A stretch of 64,000 bases of DNA from Raphanus sativus (GCF_000801105.2 NC_079514.1:15354293-15418292); one strand, 5' to 3'; counted from the stretch's first letter, positions 1 to 15,215 are shown. The notes: generated from the sequence alone by a model not told the origin. Program-made: numbers and translations.

Positions 1-3
1 TTC

Positions 4-1000
4 ATGAGATTGGAAGACAAGTTATATTCTTTTGAAGAGACACTTGGTCATTCCTACTACTCAATGAGCGATGATATGGATGCACTATCCAAGAGAATGG
101 ATGCTTTACAACAGGCGATGGAGACAATTCAGAAGCAACTCGATTCACAACAGAAGACACCTCCACCAATCTATACTCCTACATATATCAGTCGTCTACC
201 CACAAGCACCAGCCGATGAGCATACAAAATCGATCGACGCCAGTGAGGTTGCATCGATCGATTGCTACACCAACCATGACGGATGGAATTCAGAATTCCA
301 TTACAAGCGAAAGTATGGAGCTAGGACACATGACACACACATGGGACAGAATAGAAACTGGTCATATACATCAGAAGATCCAGCAACTCAAAGAAGAAAA
401 GATACATACACTAAAGAAGAAGTTGACAAGATGATCTCTGAGATATATACAGCCTTAGAGTATGCAGAAGAGAAGAACACAAGGAAGTTTGATGCCGTCT
501 ATGAGTCATCAATGACAACTTGGACACTCTGTATCCACGAACATAAAGATTGGCTAAGGATATCACGGATATTCGGAGACAACTTTCAACTCAACCTTCA
601 AGATGGAAATCGACCGACATGCCAACTCATGTATCGCTCGATACTGACAACCCGATACCGATCGACTATGCAACTGTTGCATCGATCGATACTGCAGGAC
701 CATCAATCCGACATGAACCTACTATAGCTGCGATATATTCAATGCAAGAAGAATTGACAGAGATGTAAGGATACTTTTCTTCCAAGATTGGAAACCATCA
801 CTTCCGCATTGAAAACTTTGAGAGGAGACTTCAACTGCTAACATATGACTTATCAGATATGCACCAGAGATGGAGTAGATCAGATGATGCCACAAGAAGC
901 CTCACTGCAACTCAATCCACATAAGAAGGCGATGTTTGCCCACCAGCAAACAACTGCTCCTACCACAACTAAGTCATTCCACCTCCAAAGTCAAGCTAAA
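4..1000 (+). pseudogene. SID-repeat ORF remnant of a gypsy element
   Basis: Several short frames (4-219, 216-434, 421-540, 550-768) together carry one degenerate protein. It has an N-terminal helical stretch with alternating D/M/K residues that looks like a coiled coil, then RST/SID repeats encoded by ATCGATCGA-type motifs in shifted frames, then a charged module. This matches the SID-rich proteins I know from Brassicaceae gypsy annotations; their function is not known to me. Multiple frameshifts make translation as one protein impossible. The call rests on motif resemblance, not on a search. Confidence 0.5.
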
Positions 1001-2323
1001 TGACTATAACAAAGCGCTGAGTGGGAGACAACCCACTATTAGGTATTTTTATTATTATTATTTATGATTACTACTTCCTTTCGTCATTGTTTATGCAGGT
1101 CTAAAAAATAAAAGATTCAAGTAGACGTTTACCTTCTCTATCTACCGATGCGACCAAGTCGACATCGATCGACATCACTACATCCGCTACAATCGACAAT
1201 CTTTCATCTATATCGATCGATAAGGTATCGGTCAGGTATAATGTTCTAACTTGTTCAATTCGTTATTTTAATTATGGTTTATATAAACTCCGACTGTTTT
1301 ACACTGGGAACAGTGTAATTTAAGTCTGGGGGATTACTAATTATTATCTATTATTTTGAGTTTTTATAAAAATGTTTTTCAAAAAAAAATTATTGAGTCA
1401 AGAAGGGGACAATGACCTTATTGATATTTAGTTTATCATTTTCTAGACCAGTTTTAGATTTACTGATTACAGAAGTGCTAGAGATACTAAAATGGATCAA
1501 CATGTCTACTATGTTTGCACTTACTGAGAATGTTTGAAGGAACTAAAGATGACCTCCAACCTAATACTGACATCACCTATTTGTCTTGGGGCTTGGTATA
1601 CATGGAATCAGATTCTTCAAACAAGTCTGGAAGGTAAAGCCTTGTATAATTACATCTCTCTCTCAATTTCGAAATTTTAGGATAGAGTAGAGAATAGAAT
1701 AGAATAAAAAAAAGATATTTATTTAGATTTTATTATTAGGAAAATAATTTGAACAGGACTTGGTGGCAACAACCATTAAGGCTTGATTCACAAGAATTCT
1801 ATAGGTAAAGGATTTGAACAGGACTTGGTGACTACAACCATTAAGGCTTACTTCATATAAATCCTAGGATATAGGTTAGAAAGAAGTGAACAGGATTTGG
1901 TGGCTAAAACCATTAAAGTTTGATTCATGGAAACCTGTCCAATCTTGGTCAATAAATTGCCTGAGAGAAAAATTAGAAGAGAGAAAGAATAGGAACTAAT
2001 GTTTACCTGGAGGTCCAGATACTTGTTTGAACATCCTTGCATCATGTGATCGATACTCCCAAGGTAAAGCCTACACTTTTATTTTATGCAAGAATTGAGG
2101 TTAGTAGAGAGAATCTTAGACATGATTGGTTAAGTTGCTGGCTAGGAGAACTTGGTTGCTAGACTAGGATATTGTATAGTGCATTTTTGTGATTAGGATG
2201 TTTGTGATTTGGATTGCACTACTAGAAAGATTTGATTAAGAATGATAGACATATTAAGTCCCTGCTGTTTTCAAATCTTTTCCAAGACTACCAGTTATTT
2301 TTGCTTGAGGACAAGCAAAAGGT

Positions 2324-2337
2324 TAAGTCTGGGGGAG
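2324..2337 (+). other. polypurine tract of the gypsy element
   Basis: Purine-rich AAGTCTGGGGGAG ends one or two bases before an LTR that begins TGATATACC. That is where the plus-strand primer of an LTR retrotransposon lies. Confidence 0.6.
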
Positions 2338-2338
2338 T

Positions 2339-3617
2339 TGATATACCATGAATTTGACCCACTTTTAGTCATGGTATATTAGTATTTTAGGATATATTAT
2401 ATCCATTCTTGGGTCTATATTGCATATTATAAGTTCAGGAGCTAATGGAAGAAAGATGATGATTTTGGAGCATTTTGGAGTTTACACCCGAGAAGGACCG
2501 TATCGACCACTAGAGGTCGACAAGGAGAGACGCGCGTCGATCGATGCACACTCTGTGCTATCGATCGGCGCTTAGCCGCAGAAGCCCGGATTTGGTCACA
2601 GGCGACTTGAATCCCAAGACACCATCTATTTACCATAATATCCCTGATGTGTTTTAACCTAATTATTCTAGTATTTTAGTCTTGTCTATGTGTTTTGTCA
2701 CAAACACGGTTTTTACAATAGCTTTAATTATATAGTTTTCGGTGAGAGAGAGAATTGTCAAATTGAGAGCATTCTTGAACACTATTATTTATCTATCTAT
2801 TTTATGAAGCTTTTTATGATTATATTTATGTTTTGCTTGGCTATGTCTGAGTAAACATCTTTGTTTTAGGGTTCAAATAGGTACGAGGGATTAGCCCAAA
2901 ATATGATTACCTGAGCATGTGATATTCATCTTAGAAGATCATGCATAATGCTTGTGTAGGAGTAGCTAACCTACACATGAATACAAAAAATACAAATCCT
3001 TGGATCTATCTTCTCTAAGCCAGCAATTCACTTGGAAGTAAGCGATAGCTGACTGGGTGATTGCTTGGTGAACTGTATTCAACCTATGCACAATAAAGCT
3101 TACTAGTAGCGCATTGATCAATACTCCTATAGAGTAATCGATCGATAGACGTGGGATACATGACAATCGATACATGCGACAACAAGTCGATCGATACATG
3201 CGACAGCAAGTCGATCGATACCCTAATCTATGATTCGCCAAGGGTGTTTTCATCGGTTCTACTGATTAGATGGTCACAACAACAGTTGGACTATTGCTTA
3301 GTTTGGTTCTTTAATATCATGCAAGCATCTCACATAGGAAATCATACCTCTATAATCCTGATAACCTGAATAGTAACCTTAGCTCTAACTCTTTAAATCA
3401 TACTAGTTAAAACCCATCCAATCATCTTGAGTAATTGTCCTCCTCAAACCAGTTTCTTTGTTTACATTTATTTACTACAATTAATAATCTTCAACCTAGC
3501 ATAGTTAGGATAAGATCTATTGATTCCTCAGCTCCTGGTGGATTTGATCCCTAAGTACTACAACTGACCTCTTCTGATGAAAGTAATATTGCTATAGGGT
3601 AATTTGAGCAAGTATCA
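2339..3617 (+). repeat. gypsy (Athila-like) LTR, about 1.28 kb
   Basis: It starts TGATA next to the polypurine tract. The proposed end is AAGTATCA at 3611-3617, giving a short inverted terminal repeat TGATA/TATCA. The stretch before the end (about 3520-3600) resembles the conserved tail of Brassica Athila LTRs. No tRNA primer-binding site follows at 3618; SID-type sequence resumes immediately, so this is either a 3' LTR nested in a relative or a 5' LTR whose PBS is lost. Clusters of ATCGATCG (2535-2570, 3138-3222) occur even inside this non-coding LTR. Confidence 0.6.
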
Positions 3618-5388
3618 AATCGCAGCACATTGATCGATATCAACATTAACACGATCGACAATCAACGTGATAAATTGATCGATAGGCATCTGCAGATGAA
3701 CGAGATGATTGGCAGGTGCACTGCTACCCAATCTTTGCCCTAGAAGCTACCTCATCTTACCAACATCTAGAAAATATAGAAAAACTTGCAAGGAAGAACG
3801 AGCTACAAAACACCAAGGAGTCCTTACATGAGATAGATATCCACACCATTCTCATGTTATCAAAGCATCAACATCGATCGACGTAGGACACCCCACATCG
3901 ATTGATACAGAGGCAACCAACATGGAGGAAAAGGAAATTTCAAAATTAGAAATTAGGCTAGTGATTACTATAAAAAGAGTTCAGGGGTAGAGAAAACTCC
4001 ACATATTCTAGAAGCAGACAAGAGGCATCTGCAACCTTCTGATTCAAAACCCTATGGAGAAAGAGTAGATCACCATCACCCCCATAGACCAGACAACAAG
4101 AAATCGACCGATGAGCACAAGGCCATATCGATCGATAACCATCCAAACCCACGACATGCAGTAAGGCTAAATGATTATACAGATTATGGGTATCTAACAC
4201 CGGATGAGTATCGTATTTTCATGGATCCAGAAGGCAATGCACGAGTTATGGATGGACATATTCTACACACATCCAGGGAAGATATCAGATACATTCTTGC
4301 AATGGCCGATGGACCAGACACCATTTTCATTCAGCAACGCAATGATCCAGAATATAAATAACGAATTACAGCAGAGCTATTTGCAGAAGCTTGCAGAAAG
4401 GGTACAAGTTTTCAACATCAGCAACGAACATGTGATAGAGAATTGATCGATAGGCACACTGCCGCATCGATCGACGAAGACTCAGACACAGCCGCAGAAT
4501 ATTGGGAAGCAAATGATGAGTATGGAGTGTACAGAGATGCACATGGACATGCACAAACCATTGAAGGGAGAGTCATCCCAATATCTAAATTCCACATTAG
4601 AGACATTCTGCAGAGAGCTTTGCTATATGAGCATGCTTTCATCTGCCTACCAGAGCATATAGGAAGATTTACTCAGGCTACAATACCAAATCCTTACAGT
4701 AGAGCAGATATGGATGAGAAACTCAATGAAATTTACAGATTCCATGAGGATTCATTGAATAATTTTAAGTGGAGATTTGACGGTATCTATCATCCACTCA
4801 ATGACAAGATCACCTGGCTGACTACATCTATGGACTGACTTAGAGAAGATATTGCTACTATGGAGAAACAAAAAGCAAGAGAAGCTACAACTTGGAAAGC
4901 ATGGAAGTCTATACCATCGACCGATGACCAATGGATGCCATCGATCGACGAGCAACAACATACATCGATCGACATTAACACCAAGAAATTGATCGATAGA
5001 CGCTTTGCAGAGACAACTCGATTTTCAAGAAGAAACATCTCCATCGATCGATAGGATGACTCAACCATCTATCGATATTTGACAAGCAACAGAAAAAGTC
5101 AGACTCACATCGATAGACAGCATCACTACCACATTGATCGACGACGAGCATCCATCACCATACACTTCTATCAGAGATGAGATATTCTCAAACATCAAGA
5201 TGAAAAATAAATGGGAGGAAGGGACCCTCAAGAAGAAACTTGATGTATTCTATTGCACACTCGACAACAACCTTAACTGGGCAACCAAGAGGGGTGAGTT
5301 GATACAAAAAAATTGGATATGCTTCGCACCAAGAAGGAGAATTGACAGAAGAAATCGCCATCAATCGATACAGATCATGCCACATCGA
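3618..5388 (+). pseudogene. second SID-ORF body with a duplicated YG..D..G.A module
   Basis: In-frame segments at 4161-4361 and 4443-4838 each carry the same module: YG, then a D/R..G.A core, then a serine and an I-R-x-I-L helix. The first copy reads around YGYLTPDEYRIF and the second around YGVYRDAHGHA. Between and after them lie SID repeats and a charged EIY...RFDGIY...W module (about 4690-4830), partly repeated near 5160-5290. This is the post-pol ORF of the gypsy lineage, decayed by frameshifts and stops. Function unknown. Confidence 0.55.
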
Positions 5389-5392
5389 CTGA

Positions 5393-5640
5393 TAGGCCTG
5401 GGCATTAGGGTACCCGTTGGTATCCGGATTGGGTTTTTTAGGTTTTCGGATTTTCGTATTTTCGGGTTTACCCTCCTAGGTCCCATACTAAAATTTTATT
5501 AGTACGGGTCAGGTTTGGATAATAACACTTCGGGTTCGGTTCAAAATTGTATTGCATCCTAAGACCCATAAAGTAACCATATATAATACGGATTCAGGTT
5601 ATACCAGTTTGGTTCGGATATAACTGAAATAAAAAAAATT
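5393..5640 (+). mobile_element. possible hAT-type element end
   Basis: The segment begins TAGGCCTGGGCA, nearly the same as the right terminal repeat of the well-bounded hAT MITE at 36261-36943 (TAGACCTGGGCA on the minus strand). It continues into the same GGATTCGGGTT-like subterminal repeats. I found no matching right terminal repeat or 8-bp target duplication, so it is a truncated or unresolved copy. Confidence 0.4.
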
Positions 5641-6597
5641 GAAGCAAAACATAAAGACAAAAACTAAATTAAATAAAATTTAATCTATCACACATAAAAT
5701 TGATAAAAATAACAATAAAATATTAAATCAAACATGAAAACAAACATTGTTTGTAAACAATATGTACTATCTTATAGAGACTAATCTTGTTATTTCAATG
5801 AGCAAATTATAAAATACTTATTTATAACTAACTAAGGCCGATCCGCCTTACGGGCCGGGCGGGATGTAAATTTTAAAATTATGTAAATTGTTTGAGGTCA
5901 TGTATGATATAAAGATTTATTATTTAGGAATATAATTTTGTTTTCAAATTTAAGAAATAAATAAACCATGCGTTTGCAAATTTTTTTATATTAATTTTAT
6001 GGAGTTGAATGAATTTAAATAAAGTTGTAAGGATACATACAACAACTTCTGAAAGCCGTAGATTAAAAGACCAGTTACATACGATAACTTTGAATTGTAG
6101 TCTCTTTCTCACCATTAACAATTTTTTAGGTAAAATTACTCATGCAAGTATAATTTTTCCGATAAAACTAATGCCTGAAAAGCTTGGAGACACAAGCTAC
6201 AAAGGTATGCAGTTTATAGCAATACTCCGTACGTCAAGTTCAGACTATCTACAAACACATGTCCGTATGTAATAAAATTGACAACCATAAATATTATTAA
6301 GAAGTTCTGTGAGTAAGTAGAGTCATAAGTATGTGATTACTTTTGCAAGTACACAAATGTACTAAATTTTTTATGGTTCAAACCACAGAGAAAAGATCTA
6401 TAATAAACAGAAAGTAATTTATATGATACCAAAATTTTTGTTATAATCAAGTTGTACTAAAATTTTGAGTTATATAAGAAGTAAACAACGCGAGCTTCAA
6501 TCTTTTAAAGGTTTTTCCCACAAAACGAAAGTCAAGTGAGAAGAGTCATCCGTCTCATGAGACAAAGTAATAATAAAACTAATAAAAATTCCAACGT
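5641..6597. other. AT-rich intergenic DNA, possible minus-strand Helitron end
   Basis: No convincing gene. At 5835-5866 a GC-rich stem (CCGCC...GGCGG on the minus strand) followed by TTAGT resembles a degenerate Helitron 3' hairpin in an otherwise AT-rich stretch. The only sizeable open frame (6009-6272) has no recognisable motif. Confidence 0.3.
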
Positions 6598-7375
6598 AGT
6601 ACTCGCTTTAACATGAGTTGTCAGGTAATCAACTCCATCAGGTACACTAACTTTGTAAGGACCCTTTCTATTGATGAGGACTCCATCCGCCATCCCAAAT
6701 TCTTTTCGAGAGTCAAGTATTCTCCTTAAAGCCTGAAAATCAAAGGTATAGATGAAAAGGTAAACGCAGACAAAAGACCAAAGTGATGATTACATATTTT
6801 ATGGTCCTGACTCCTGAGTGTACCAATCACCAATAATTAAGATGAGTTCGCCATCAGGCTGTGGGAAAAAGATTAGAATATCTTCCAGTTATTAATCATA
6901 GCAACAGGGCCAAAATTATCAGATGCTCTCTGAAAGTTGAATGAGGGAAAGCAAGAAAAGCTTCCAATTTGGGCTTTCACTTGAAACTGGTAAGTCAAGT
7001 TTCATCTCGGAGAAATAGAGCAGATTGTGCCAAGAACACCATCTTGCCATGAGTTACGCCGCATTTGGATGCCATTCCTGTTCCAATAAATAAATTAGAA
7101 AAACACAAGAAGCCTATCAGTAGTCACATAAAAAATGAGAACCAAACATTTTAGCGAGAATGTGATAACTGATATGTTAGTAAAGAAAAGAAAACTCTTG
7201 GACTCACCAAGTCAAAAGAAGAGGCTCATCCAAATGATTGAAGACTTTAACAACAGCATTGTAGTCGGTCAAAGCATTAAGCAGAGGTCCTGGAAACTGC
7301 ACATACACGGCTATCACCTGCTTCATCACTATTGAAGGCATCTGCAGCAACAAGTCCCGGCTTAAATATTAAGTA
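6598..7375 (-). pseudogene. SKU5-similar (SKS) multicopper-oxidase-like pseudogene fragment
   Basis: Minus-strand translation gives pieces of an SKU5/SKS protein in correct order. About 7350-7205 has a QFPGPLLNA core and ends LLLTW before a GTGAGT donor. About 7075-6870 has the RRNSWQDGVLGT core, then the QIGSF and NFQRAS region. About 6735-6598 has ALRRILDSRKEFGMADGVLINRKGP in pieces. Intron remnants separate them, with an acceptor near 7076 and another near 6736. SKS proteins are GPI-anchored or secreted cupredoxin-fold proteins of cell-wall growth. This copy has an in-frame TGA where a Trp is expected (around 7000), a frameshift near 6880-6860, and lacks both ends. It lies between transposon remnants and may have been captured. 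Confidence 0.75.
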
Positions 7376-7616
7376 GGCCTTGTGCTGAGTTAAATTTTTT
7401 CTAATATTTTTAAGTATATCATTGTAATTTTCACAACTAGGACCCTAATATTTGTACATTCTTACAAAGCAGGACCCTAATTTCTTTAAGAAAAATGAAA
7501 AAAAAAAACAAGACCTAGTGCAAATGCACCGTGTGCACTGCCTCTAAGCCGGCACTCAACAACCACCACTCTTCTTAGTCTTTGATTGCATTCAACGGGA
7601 ACCTCTATTCTTAAAT

Positions 7617-7660
7617 TCCCTATATATTAAAGGAGAAGCATTTTTAAGGCTTTCCTTAAA
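7617..7660 (+). mobile_element. Helitron 5' terminus (degenerate)
   Basis: TCCCTATATATTAAAGGAGA followed by AGCATTTTTAAGG has the form of plant Helitron 5' ends, which begin TC, then TATATATTAA and GAGAAGCA. The base before TC is T rather than the expected A. The element probably runs rightwards through the gene fragments at 8.1-9.5 kb. A hairpin at 11073-11092 is a candidate for its 3' end, but it lacks a clear CTRR. Confidence 0.5.
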
Positions 7661-8082
7661 CGATTTTTGTGAGAATGCATGAGAAGGCTCGGATCCACGT
7701 GTCACTCTGTGAGCGATTTGAAAAAAATACAACACTTAATGCTTAACTTTCTTTCCTTTTTTGCTTAAATAACAAAGGAACATAACGAATTTTTTTTTCA
7801 TAGCTTTGACGTCAAACGACAAGAAACAACCACAATAACAACATATAGTTTCAATCCCCATCTCAACAAAAGGATATAGATCGTATTAAACTCACCATCA
7901 CGAACCAGAAACACTTAGAAGCATTTTCGGTGAGATTTCTCTGTTTCTATTTCATGTCTCTTTGTCTCTCTGAAACACTACTTGAACGTTTTCTCTGCGT
8001 ACGTAAACGTACGTATCTTGCTTTAATTTTAGTTGTCAAGGTAACTAAGCGAGGAGGAAGAGACGGTGTAAAGACAAGGAGG

Positions 8083-8578
8083 CGCGAGGATGTAAAGGAA
8101 CAACCATTGTTCATAGCGAACATAACCCAAAGCGAGACGTGTTCTTCTGAGTTCCCTTATGCATTGCCATACCATCTTGCATTAGAGAATGGAGAGGAGA
8201 GGAAGCTTGATTCAACGTTAGCATACGCTATGCAAGCATTGAAGGTTGCAGCAGAGTCTGGTCTTCAAGTATGGTTGCTTCTGGCTCGGGTTTTATCGTG
8301 GATGCAGCGCTTAACGAGACAGGGAAGTGGGAACAAGGGAAGCTGTTACGTCTGAATGCAAAGGTTCGTGTAGCCAAAGGAGAAGTTAAGGATGCTATTG
8401 AGACTTACGCACAACTTCTTGCACTCCTTCGGGTTCAAATCATGAAGCTTTAGTTCTGTAAAGAAAAATCCAAAGGGATGTGATGTAGAGGGTTTAGAAG
8501 TCTTGAGCTTGGGACGTGGAATGATTTTGCTCATATATATATAAACCTCTCGCAATGGGATGACGCAGAGACATGAGC
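8083..8578 (+). pseudogene. NPG-related (NPGR-type) TPR protein gene fragment
   Basis: Two overlapping frames (7930-8355 and 8271-8453) plus a third segment to about 8578 give ordered pieces of a tetratricopeptide protein of the NPG1/NPGR calmodulin-binding family. They are the AYAMQALKVAAESGLQVW helix pair, VDAALNETGKWEQGKLLRL, GEVKDAIETYAQLLALLRVQ, and then LELGTWNDFAHIYINLSQW. A deletion of about a dozen codons joins VLS to VDAAL at an ATCG microhomology near 8293, and a stop at 8451 and a frame change follow. No start, end or introns remain, so this is a gene piece lying inside presumed Helitron DNA. Family identity is from memory of NPGR2-like proteins. Confidence 0.7.
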
Positions 8579-9276
8579 AAGATCATGACAATCGTGTTGA
8601 TGAGTTATATATATAAACCTCGCGCAATTGCCTCTGTTTCTTCTCCGCATCGTCTCAGTTTCTTCTCAGTTTCTTCTCAGTATCTTCTCTGTTTTTTCAC
8701 GTAAATATATAGTTTTGCGGTCAGTTGATGAGTTGCGAGGTTGGTTGGTCGAGGTCTCTCTTAGGTTTTGTTAATGATCAACTATATAAAATGAAGAGAT
8801 AATGACTTCATACAATCTGTTTTTGTTATCAATTCATGCACGTTCCTTTGCCTTTTTAATTCATGCAAGAACGGTTTTGTTAATTGATGAGTTTGGTCTG
8901 TTAGAATAACATAATCTTCAAACACATTTTTTATTTAATAACATGGACATTATCGTGACGACCGTCTATGTTTGAATAACATAATCTTCAGATGGTATAT
9001 CAGAACGATATAAAGGAACTCCATGGTATACAGATGAAGAAGAAGAAGAAGATCGAGAACAATTGTTTACGTTATGAACTTTGTATATATCTAACCCTTT
9101 TATTAATCTTCGACCTTGGTATTTTTGGTATTTTTGGCGTTTTGTGTGGGATTTATTTGAGGACCTTTTTATTAATTAAAATTAACAATTTTTTTAAGTA
9201 GAGATAACAATATTTATTTTCTTGCTTAACAAGTTTCAAATATCTACGAAAAGAAGAAAATTTCATAAAAAAATAA

Positions 9277-9509
9277 CTAATATAAGCTCGCTCTTCTTGA
9301 TCGGAAGATGGCTACCGCTACGGAGATAGCGAAGAGGATACATGTTAAAGCGAAGATGAGGCATATCACCGGGACGTCGTTGTTGTTGTTGTCTCTCTTT
9401 GAGAGGAGTAACAGATGAAGTCTTGATTCGGGTGGGTTGTGTTGAACCCGCAGACTCTGTTCTTGACCCGACAGTCTCTGCATTTAGCGAAGTACGGGTC
9501 TCGAGACAT
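9277..9509 (-). pseudogene. small single-pass membrane protein gene with one frameshift
   Basis: From the minus-strand ATG at 9509 the frame gives a Cys-rich N-terminus (MSRDPYFAKCRDC, then VCGF). Downstream, in a second frame, is a hydrophobic segment (VICLIFALTCILFAISVAVA) ending in R-rich FRSRRASLY and a stop at 9277. The two frames join across a run of CAA/ACA triplets at about 9376-9400, so one indel in a simple repeat broke it. The undamaged protein would have been about 75 residues with one membrane helix near the C-terminus. I do not recognise the family. Confidence 0.5.
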
Positions 9510-9954
9510 TGTAGCATTTGTTTTCACAAACAATAACAGTTTGACACAAGCGATAACACATTCTATACAAACTATAAGAGTTCTTACTACAGTCTCCCAT
9601 TGTCAAGTATGCTTTACGAGTCATTCTCATGTAGTACACGTAAATTTTAAAGCGAATGAAATACTACAATTTTATTACACATGAATTTTAATAATATGGT
9701 TAAGATTTTTAAACCGATATCAATGAATTCTACCCATCCCGAATTAGACCGGCTAGCATTAACGTTTGGACAATATTTATATTTTATGAGTGATTAGCAA
9801 GGTAAATTGATGATACTAAATGTCATATATTTCACATTTTTTGTTATGGAAATTTATATATCTAAGAGTGATTGGCAAGGTAAAAATATTTTTCATTTAA
9901 TACGATATTATACCAAGATACCACATTTATTGAATTAGGTTTAGTAAACCTATA

Positions 9955-10294
9955 TAAGACTCACTGCTCCACATAATTTTATTTATTCACTACACCCGAA
10001 ACCTTAACAAGTTTATCTCATTCTCCTATAATGGTTGCGGTAACTTATGTGTCTGATTTGAAACTATTCAAGTCAATGTGGAAGATTATGGTTAAGATCC
10101 TTTATTTGTGGAAGCAATATTCTGCTGGTAGTGGTCTAACTATTGAAATGGTTTTTATCGACTCCAATGTAGGCATCTTTACTCTTCACCTGAATACATT
10201 TTATAAATTTCGTTTTCTTTATTTAAACATGTCTAAGTTTCGAGTTTTTTTTTATTTCGTAGGTTGTGAAGATGTTTTACGCAGACCAAATTGA
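9955..10294 (+). pseudogene. N-terminal fragment of an RPA70-like OB-fold protein
   Basis: After a TATA-like CCTATATAAGAC at 9949-9960 and an AT-rich leader, the ATG at 10031 opens a frame with the pattern KLFKSMWKIMVKILYLWKQY, then a GLTIEMVFIDS strand. This is the first OB fold of the replication-protein-A-like (DUF223) proteins abundant in crucifer genomes and linked to Helitrons. Similarity stops after about 45 residues, where the frame runs into unrelated sequence; the protein would normally be several hundred residues. Fragment, not functional. Confidence 0.6.
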
Positions 10295-10299
10295 AAAAT

Positions 10300-11072
10300 A
10301 AATGTTAAAACATAATGCTTGATTGTTAAAATTCATTGGCCTTATGTTTAATACATTGTAAGAATTAAACTCAGCAGGTTCAATGTGTAGATATATTAAT
10401 GTTATTGTTTATGTATATATTTTTATACAACGATTTATGTATATAATTTAATTGTCATTATTTAAAAAAATATTTTGTAATGACTAAGTATATTTTATAT
10501 TTAATTAATTTTAATTTAAAAATTAAAACTTTCATTTGTTATATGAACAAACATTTCTTTCAATATTAGTTAACGCTATATGTATATAGCGATGAAACAC
10601 TTTTAAAAAAATTTACATACACACAAATATGCACATTAAAGTTAGTACTTATATAACAAAATGTGAGGTGAAGATTCTAAATCAGGCGTAATATAGAATA
10701 TTATTATTTTAAAATCTTCATTTCACCATTAACCAAATTGTAATGAAATGAATTGTTTTATAGGCATCTTAGTTTTCTTCAACAGTTATATAAATTTGAT
10801 TTTATTATGATTTTTTCATAATTTATAATATGAAACGATTGGTTTATATTAGAATTGTCTAAAATTCAAAGAACATGAAATCAAACAAATACAAATAGTC
10901 TTTAGTTTATCACTAAACCCCAAAATCTCAACCATTTTAACCGAATAAACAAAAATAAATATGAATTTAGAATGTATCTATATCATAGGATCTTAAAACC
11001 CGAAAACAACCCAAAACTAAACTGATATCCAAATAAATATACCTAACGTCTTAATATCTTAAAAATAATCTC
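10300..11072. other. AT-rich intergenic DNA
   Basis: Very AT-rich sequence with no open frame of interest. It leads to a Helitron-like hairpin at its right end. Confidence 0.5.
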
Positions 11073-11092
11073 ATCCCGTGCAAGGCACGGGT
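11073..11092 (+). mobile_element. Helitron-type 3' hairpin (terminus degenerate)
   Basis: CCCGTGCAAGGCACGGG forms a perfect 7-bp stem with a 3-base loop, preceded by CTCAT as in the element ending at 16092. The usual CTAG end ten or so bases later is not present (GTTATCAGAG). Confidence 0.5.
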
Positions 11093-11591
11093 TATCAGAG
11101 ATTCTCGGATGAATATACGTTCACATTAAACTAGACACTCATTTCTTAAAAAATGTTACCATCGGTTGCTTACATAATTGGTTTGATTTGCACAGCTCTA
11201 ACTCTAACTACATAATGCATCATCAATTATCTTAAACAAAAAGTAAATATAATTTTGAAATCTACATATAGAAAGACATATATGAATAATACTAATGGGT
11301 TTCATTCCATTCTTGGCAGTAAGTTGTATATATTTTTCCTTATAGAGAGAGTTTGTGAATATTTATTTTTTTTCGAAAGGATTTTTATAAAAATAAAAAA
11401 ATATATAGAAGAAACAGGAAATAAATAAATAGTTCAGAATTTCAGGTGTGAGCTCTTTTCTTTAAACTAAGAGATAACGCACAAACAAGGCAACAAGCCT
11501 TTCTTCTTTCTTCAACATAAAACATGGCTTACATACACCACCAGACCAGAACCCTGCAAAAAGAGAGAAAGAAAACGTGACCTTCATCCAT

Positions 11592-14862
<3,271 letters not shown>

Positions 14863-15212
14863 ATAAAATTTAAACCTCAAAGTATATTGAATTAAGTAAT
14901 GTCTAAAATGCTTATAGTTTTGAACCACAAAGACCGAATGGAGAACAAATTTAGTTTTAGTAATACATAAAACATATGAATCGTATTTGAATAATACATA
15001 TTTATATTAATAACACATAAAACATCTGAAGAACAAATTTAGTTTTAATAATACATCAACATTTGATTAGACATTAATAATATTTATACATAAAACATAA
15101 GAATCATATTTATGCCCGTGTGGGGGTATTAATACGATTCGTATGTTTAAATAAAAAATATGTTAAAATCTTAATCTTATTTTTTAAATACTCATCAATA
15201 CTGATAAAATCT

Positions 15213-15215
<3 letters not shown>

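Larger units (their letters stand above)
1..2337 (+). mobile_element. 3' internal part of a decayed Ty3/gypsy (Athila-like) element
   Basis: Broken coding sequence with many SID motifs (ATCGATCGA) leads into a purine-rich tract at 2324-2337 (AAGTCTGGGGGAG), directly followed by a TG-starting LTR. A second similar G-rich tract lies at 1322-1335. The first 220 bases encode a coiled-coil-like segment, and about 421-510 encode an acidic module with an EEVDKM...EIY pattern that recurs at about 4690-4790. Frames change repeatedly and no protease, RT or integrase motif is present, so this is the region between pol and the 3' LTR. The left end lies outside the window. Confidence 0.7.

Noticed and set aside
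9439..9684. Plus-strand frame opposite the small membrane-protein pseudogene
   Set aside because: Shadow of the minus-strand coding sequence, running on into AT-rich DNA.
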